From CAYQCH01 sp964415935 (GTDB taxonomy: Bacteria > Patescibacteriota > Patescibacteriia > VMEV01 > CAYQCH01): a stretch of 7,740 nt of DNA. Made by a program: the position numbers and the translations under genes. The stretch lies in contig CAYQCH010000034.1 in NCBI GenBank assembly GCA_964415935.1, forward strand, positions 1 through 7,740, read 5' to 3'. This document shows positions 5,941 through 7,740 of the stretch, one piece after another (positions within the stretch are counted from its first letter, which is position 1; every line of letters begins with the position of its first letter). Below the pieces are notes generated by a model. That model made no database searches, was not told the origin of the DNA, and saw only the letters and a program-made list of their open reading frames with translations.

Positions 5941-6765
5941 TTGTTGTTTAAGTCGCCTAACCACCTTTTACACTTAACGTAGATTTAAGGGCCTTATGTG
6001 GCGGTCTGGGCTGTTCCCCTTATGACCAGTGAAGCTTAGCCCCCACGGTCTGACTCCATGACTCTTGGCCTTCCGGTATTCGGAGTTTGGCTGTGACCAA
6101 TACGCTTGCGCGCTTGGTCTCAAACAGTGCTCTACCCCCGGAAGGGAACGTCACAGGCTAGTCCACAAACTATTTCGAAGAGAACCAGCTATCGCCGAGT
6201 TCGATTGGAATTTCTCCGCTATCCACAAGTCATCGCAAAGTGTTGTACAACTTACGCGTTCGGTCCTCCTCCTATCTTTCGATAGAATTCAACCTGCCCA
6301 TGGATAGGTCACCCGGCTTCGGGTCTAGTCCACACTGCAAACGGCCGTTAAGCCTCGCTTTCACTATGCCTACCCACCTTTGGGGCGGTTAAACAAGCAG
6401 TGTAGAACTAAGTCGTTGGGTCATTCTTCAATAGGCACGCTGCCACCCCGAAGGGCTGCAGCTTTTCGTAGGTAAATGGTTTCAGGTCTATTTCACGACT
6501 CCTCACCGGAGTGCTTTTCACCGTTCCCTCGCGGTACTAGTTCACTATAGGTCATCTGGGAGTATTTAGCCTTATCGCATAGTCGCGACAAATTCCAACA
6601 GGATTTCACGAGTCCCGCTGTACTCGAGAATCACACCACCGTGGGCATAGATCATTTCACTTACAGGGCTATCACCTTCTTTGGCGTTCCGATTCCAGGA
6701 ACTTCAATTATGATTACACTCTCCGGTCCAGGACATTTGCGTATCCTGACATGTGATCTCACGAC

Positions 6766-6853
6766 ACCGTATGGGCAACGGCGCAAACCTTTAACTTAAA
6801 CGGTTCCACAAAAGTAAAACTCCTGTTTTCCCGCAAAAGCACACCCATATGGT
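6766..6853 (-). other. 23S expansion segment 2 (E. coli about 268-300)
   Basis: Between the AGTAGCGGCG and AGGTGATAGCCC blocks this gene has about 123 nt more than E. coli. The insert is closed by a 10-bp helix with one mismatch: 6766-6775 with 6844-6853. It shows no long reading frame, so it looks like an rRNA expansion and not an intron with an endonuclease. Confidence 0.7.
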
Positions 6854-6896
6854 TTAGGCTCATCCCGGTTCGCTCGCCGCTACTACGGGAATCACG

Positions 6897-6940
6897 TCCT
6901 TATAAATCCGGCTGCTGAAAAGAAGCCAAATTTATAAGGA
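6897..6940 (-). other. 23S expansion segment 1 (E. coli about 225-238)
   Basis: A 44-nt hairpin has a perfect 11-bp AT-rich stem (TCCTTATAAAT, 6897-6907, with ATTTATAAGGA, 6930-6940) and an inner GGCT/AGCC stem. It accounts for the 48 extra nucleotides between the GAGGAAAAG and AGTAGCGGCG blocks. Confidence 0.8.
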
Positions 6941-7225
6941 TTTCTGTGTTTTCTTTTCCTCCAGGTACTAAGATGTTTCAATTCCCCAGGTTCGCTTCAT
7001 GCTCCTATGTATTCAGAGCAGGATCTGCACATCACTGTGCAGGGGTTTCCCCATTCGGAGATCTCCGGATCAAAGGTTGCTTGCCACCTCCCCGAAGCTT
7101 ATCGCAGGCTGCTACGTCTTTCTTCGTCTCCAGATGCCAAGGCATCCACACATTTACCGTGTCGAGATTACCTCTTAAGGCACCATCCTACTCGGACGGA
7201 ACCGCAGAGGCTCGACTGATTTTCG

Positions 7226-7258
7226 CACTTCATGTATCTGACTAAGATGCATCTTATG
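7226..7258 (-). other. 5' arm of the 23S processing stem
   Basis: Partner of 4060-4094. The core TAAGATGCATCTTATG (7243-7258) pairs over 16 bp, then an internal loop, then CACTTCATG (7226-7234) pairs over 9 bp. It contains a 13-nt palindrome that is also present in the other arm. Confidence 0.8.
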
Positions 7259-7333
7259 CAGTAATGTTTGTTTCCGTTTTGGCGCTTTCGCAATCCAAAA
7301 CATCCACAAACACCTATTTTCTTATATGACGTC

Positions 7334-7352
7334 ATTCAGTTGTCAACGTTCA
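7334..7352 (-). promoter_or_regulatory. boxA-like antitermination motif
   Basis: The minus strand reads TGAACGTTGACAACTGAAT, which matches the rRNA boxA form TGTTCTTTGAAAACT at about 11 of 15 positions. A small hairpin (7373-7386) lies upstream, as in boxB-boxA arrangements. The TTGACA inside it is not a convincing -35, because the nearest TATAAG is only 14 nt away. Confidence 0.45.
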
Positions 7353-7411
7353 GTCTTCACAACCAGGATCGATTGACGAAGGTCAACCAGTCCCGATGGT
7401 GAAATTTTTAT

Positions 7412-7439
7412 GGAACACAAAACCGGCCTCAAGCCGGTT
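7412..7439 (-). terminator. Terminator-like hairpin inside the rRNA leader
   Basis: AACCGGC/GCCGGTT (7 bp, 5-nt loop, arms 7433-7439 and 7421-7427) is followed on the minus strand by TTTTGTGTT. The U-tract is imperfect. If active, it would stop transcripts from the 7559-7587 promoter before 23S unless antitermination operates. Confidence 0.5.
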
Positions 7440-7558
7440 CCACTTCCCTTTCCCGGAAAGAATGGTACCAGCTATGTCGTGTACTGAATCACGAAGCTGT
7501 TTTGCATATCTTTATACGAGAAAGAGGTCCCAAAAGGGGACGTTTCAAAGGTAATGAG

Positions 7559-7587
7559 ACTTTACCAAAGCATGAAAAGGCCGTCAA
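7559..7587 (-). promoter_or_regulatory. Candidate promoter of the 23S-5S operon
   Basis: TTGACG (7587-7582), a 17-nt spacer and TAAAGT (7564-7559) preceded by TGG (extended -10). The expected start is A at 7552. It lies between the upstream terminator (7691-7740) and 23S, which is where an independent rRNA promoter should be. Confidence 0.6.
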
Positions 7588-7690
7588 GTCCTTCTGACAC
7601 CATTTATTACTCCCCATTTTTGGCTAATCTTTCAGCTCTTGACGAGTTATCATCGACAGGAAAACCACAGGTTATCCAGTGCTTATAAAC

Positions 7691-7740
7691 GAAAACCCCG
7701 CCGAAAGCGTTGGACCGGATGGTCGTTGCTTTGGGCGGGG
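7691..7740 (-). terminator. Intrinsic terminator of a gene beyond the window
   Basis: On the minus strand a 13-bp stem (7740-7728 with 7708-7696, one mismatch) encloses a GACC/GGTC hairpin and is followed by TTTTCGTTT. It should end a minus-strand transcript coming from beyond the right edge, separating it from 23S. Confidence 0.8.

Larger units (their letters stand above)
7175..7552 (-). other. Leader of the 23S-5S transcript, no gene
   Basis: About 380 nt between the predicted start (7552) and 23S. I find no tRNA, no 16S 3' end and no credible reading frame. From upstream to downstream it holds a GTCCC/GGGAC hairpin near 7530, a terminator-like hairpin (7412-7439), a TTGAC/GTCAA hairpin (7373-7386), a boxA-like motif (7334-7352), a larger hairpin (7265-7312: TGTTTG/CAAACA outside, CCAAAAC/GTTTTGG inside), and the 5' arm of the processing stem (7226-7258). 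Confidence 0.7.

Noticed and set aside
7321..7348. TTGACA and TATAAG on the minus strand as a 23S promoter
   Set aside because: The spacing is only 14 nt; the TTGACA fits better as part of a boxA-like motif.
7489..7617. 42-residue minus-strand open frame upstream of 23S
   Set aside because: No Shine-Dalgarno, overlaps the predicted rRNA promoter and first leader hairpin, and has an unconvincing composition.
7671..7680. TTATCCAGT resembling a DnaA box
   Set aside because: Single copy with two mismatches to the consensus; no cluster or AT-rich unwinding region beside it.
7175..7740. Search for tRNA genes upstream of 23S
   Set aside because: No T-loop GTTCRA motif with a matching acceptor stem could be found on either strand.

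Overview
The window holds a minus-strand 23S-5S rRNA unit (about 3856-7174) and, to its left, a group of compact genes with short spacers and clear intrinsic terminators. The only metabolic gene I recognise is pgk (phosphoglycerate kinase). The others are small unrecognised proteins, plus the first 25 codons of a TrmB-like regulator at the left edge. Coding parts are GC-rich and promoter regions are AT-rich. TGA is used as a normal stop. A 23S gene with no 16S beside it, enlarged rRNA segments, near-leaderless promoters, a divergent pgk and many orphan small genes would fit a Patescibacteria/CPR-type bacterium. That placement is an inference and was not tested.

Layout from left to right. A TrmB-like gene (minus, runs off the edge) is divergent from a gene for an acidic protein with two zinc-ribbon-like cysteine pairs (238-765, plus). 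That gene converges on pgk (843-2012, minus) across a two-way terminator. pgk starts back-to-back with an orphan gene (2095-2520, plus), and their promoter elements abut. After a terminator comes a two-gene unit: a 97-residue orphan protein and a 59-residue lipoprotein (2642-3140, plus). It is preceded by overlapping inverted repeats that look like an operator or RNA switch. It converges on another orphan gene (3253-3762, minus), which lies just downstream of the rRNA terminator.

The rRNA unit reads right to left. A terminator for something beyond the window (7691-7740) is followed by a candidate promoter (7559-7587), a leader of about 380 nt with hairpins and a boxA-like motif, the 23S gene, a structured spacer, 5S, and a terminator at 3822-3850. 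No 16S or tRNA gene lies in the 566 bases upstream of 23S, so 23S-5S appears to be transcribed apart from 16S. The 23S gene is about 3028 nt long. Its excess over E. coli lies in two expansions of domain I.

The points most worth a second look are the pgk active-site substitutions, the overlapping inverted repeats before 2642, the unlinked and expanded 23S with its long processing stem, the short 5S, and the near-leaderless promoters.
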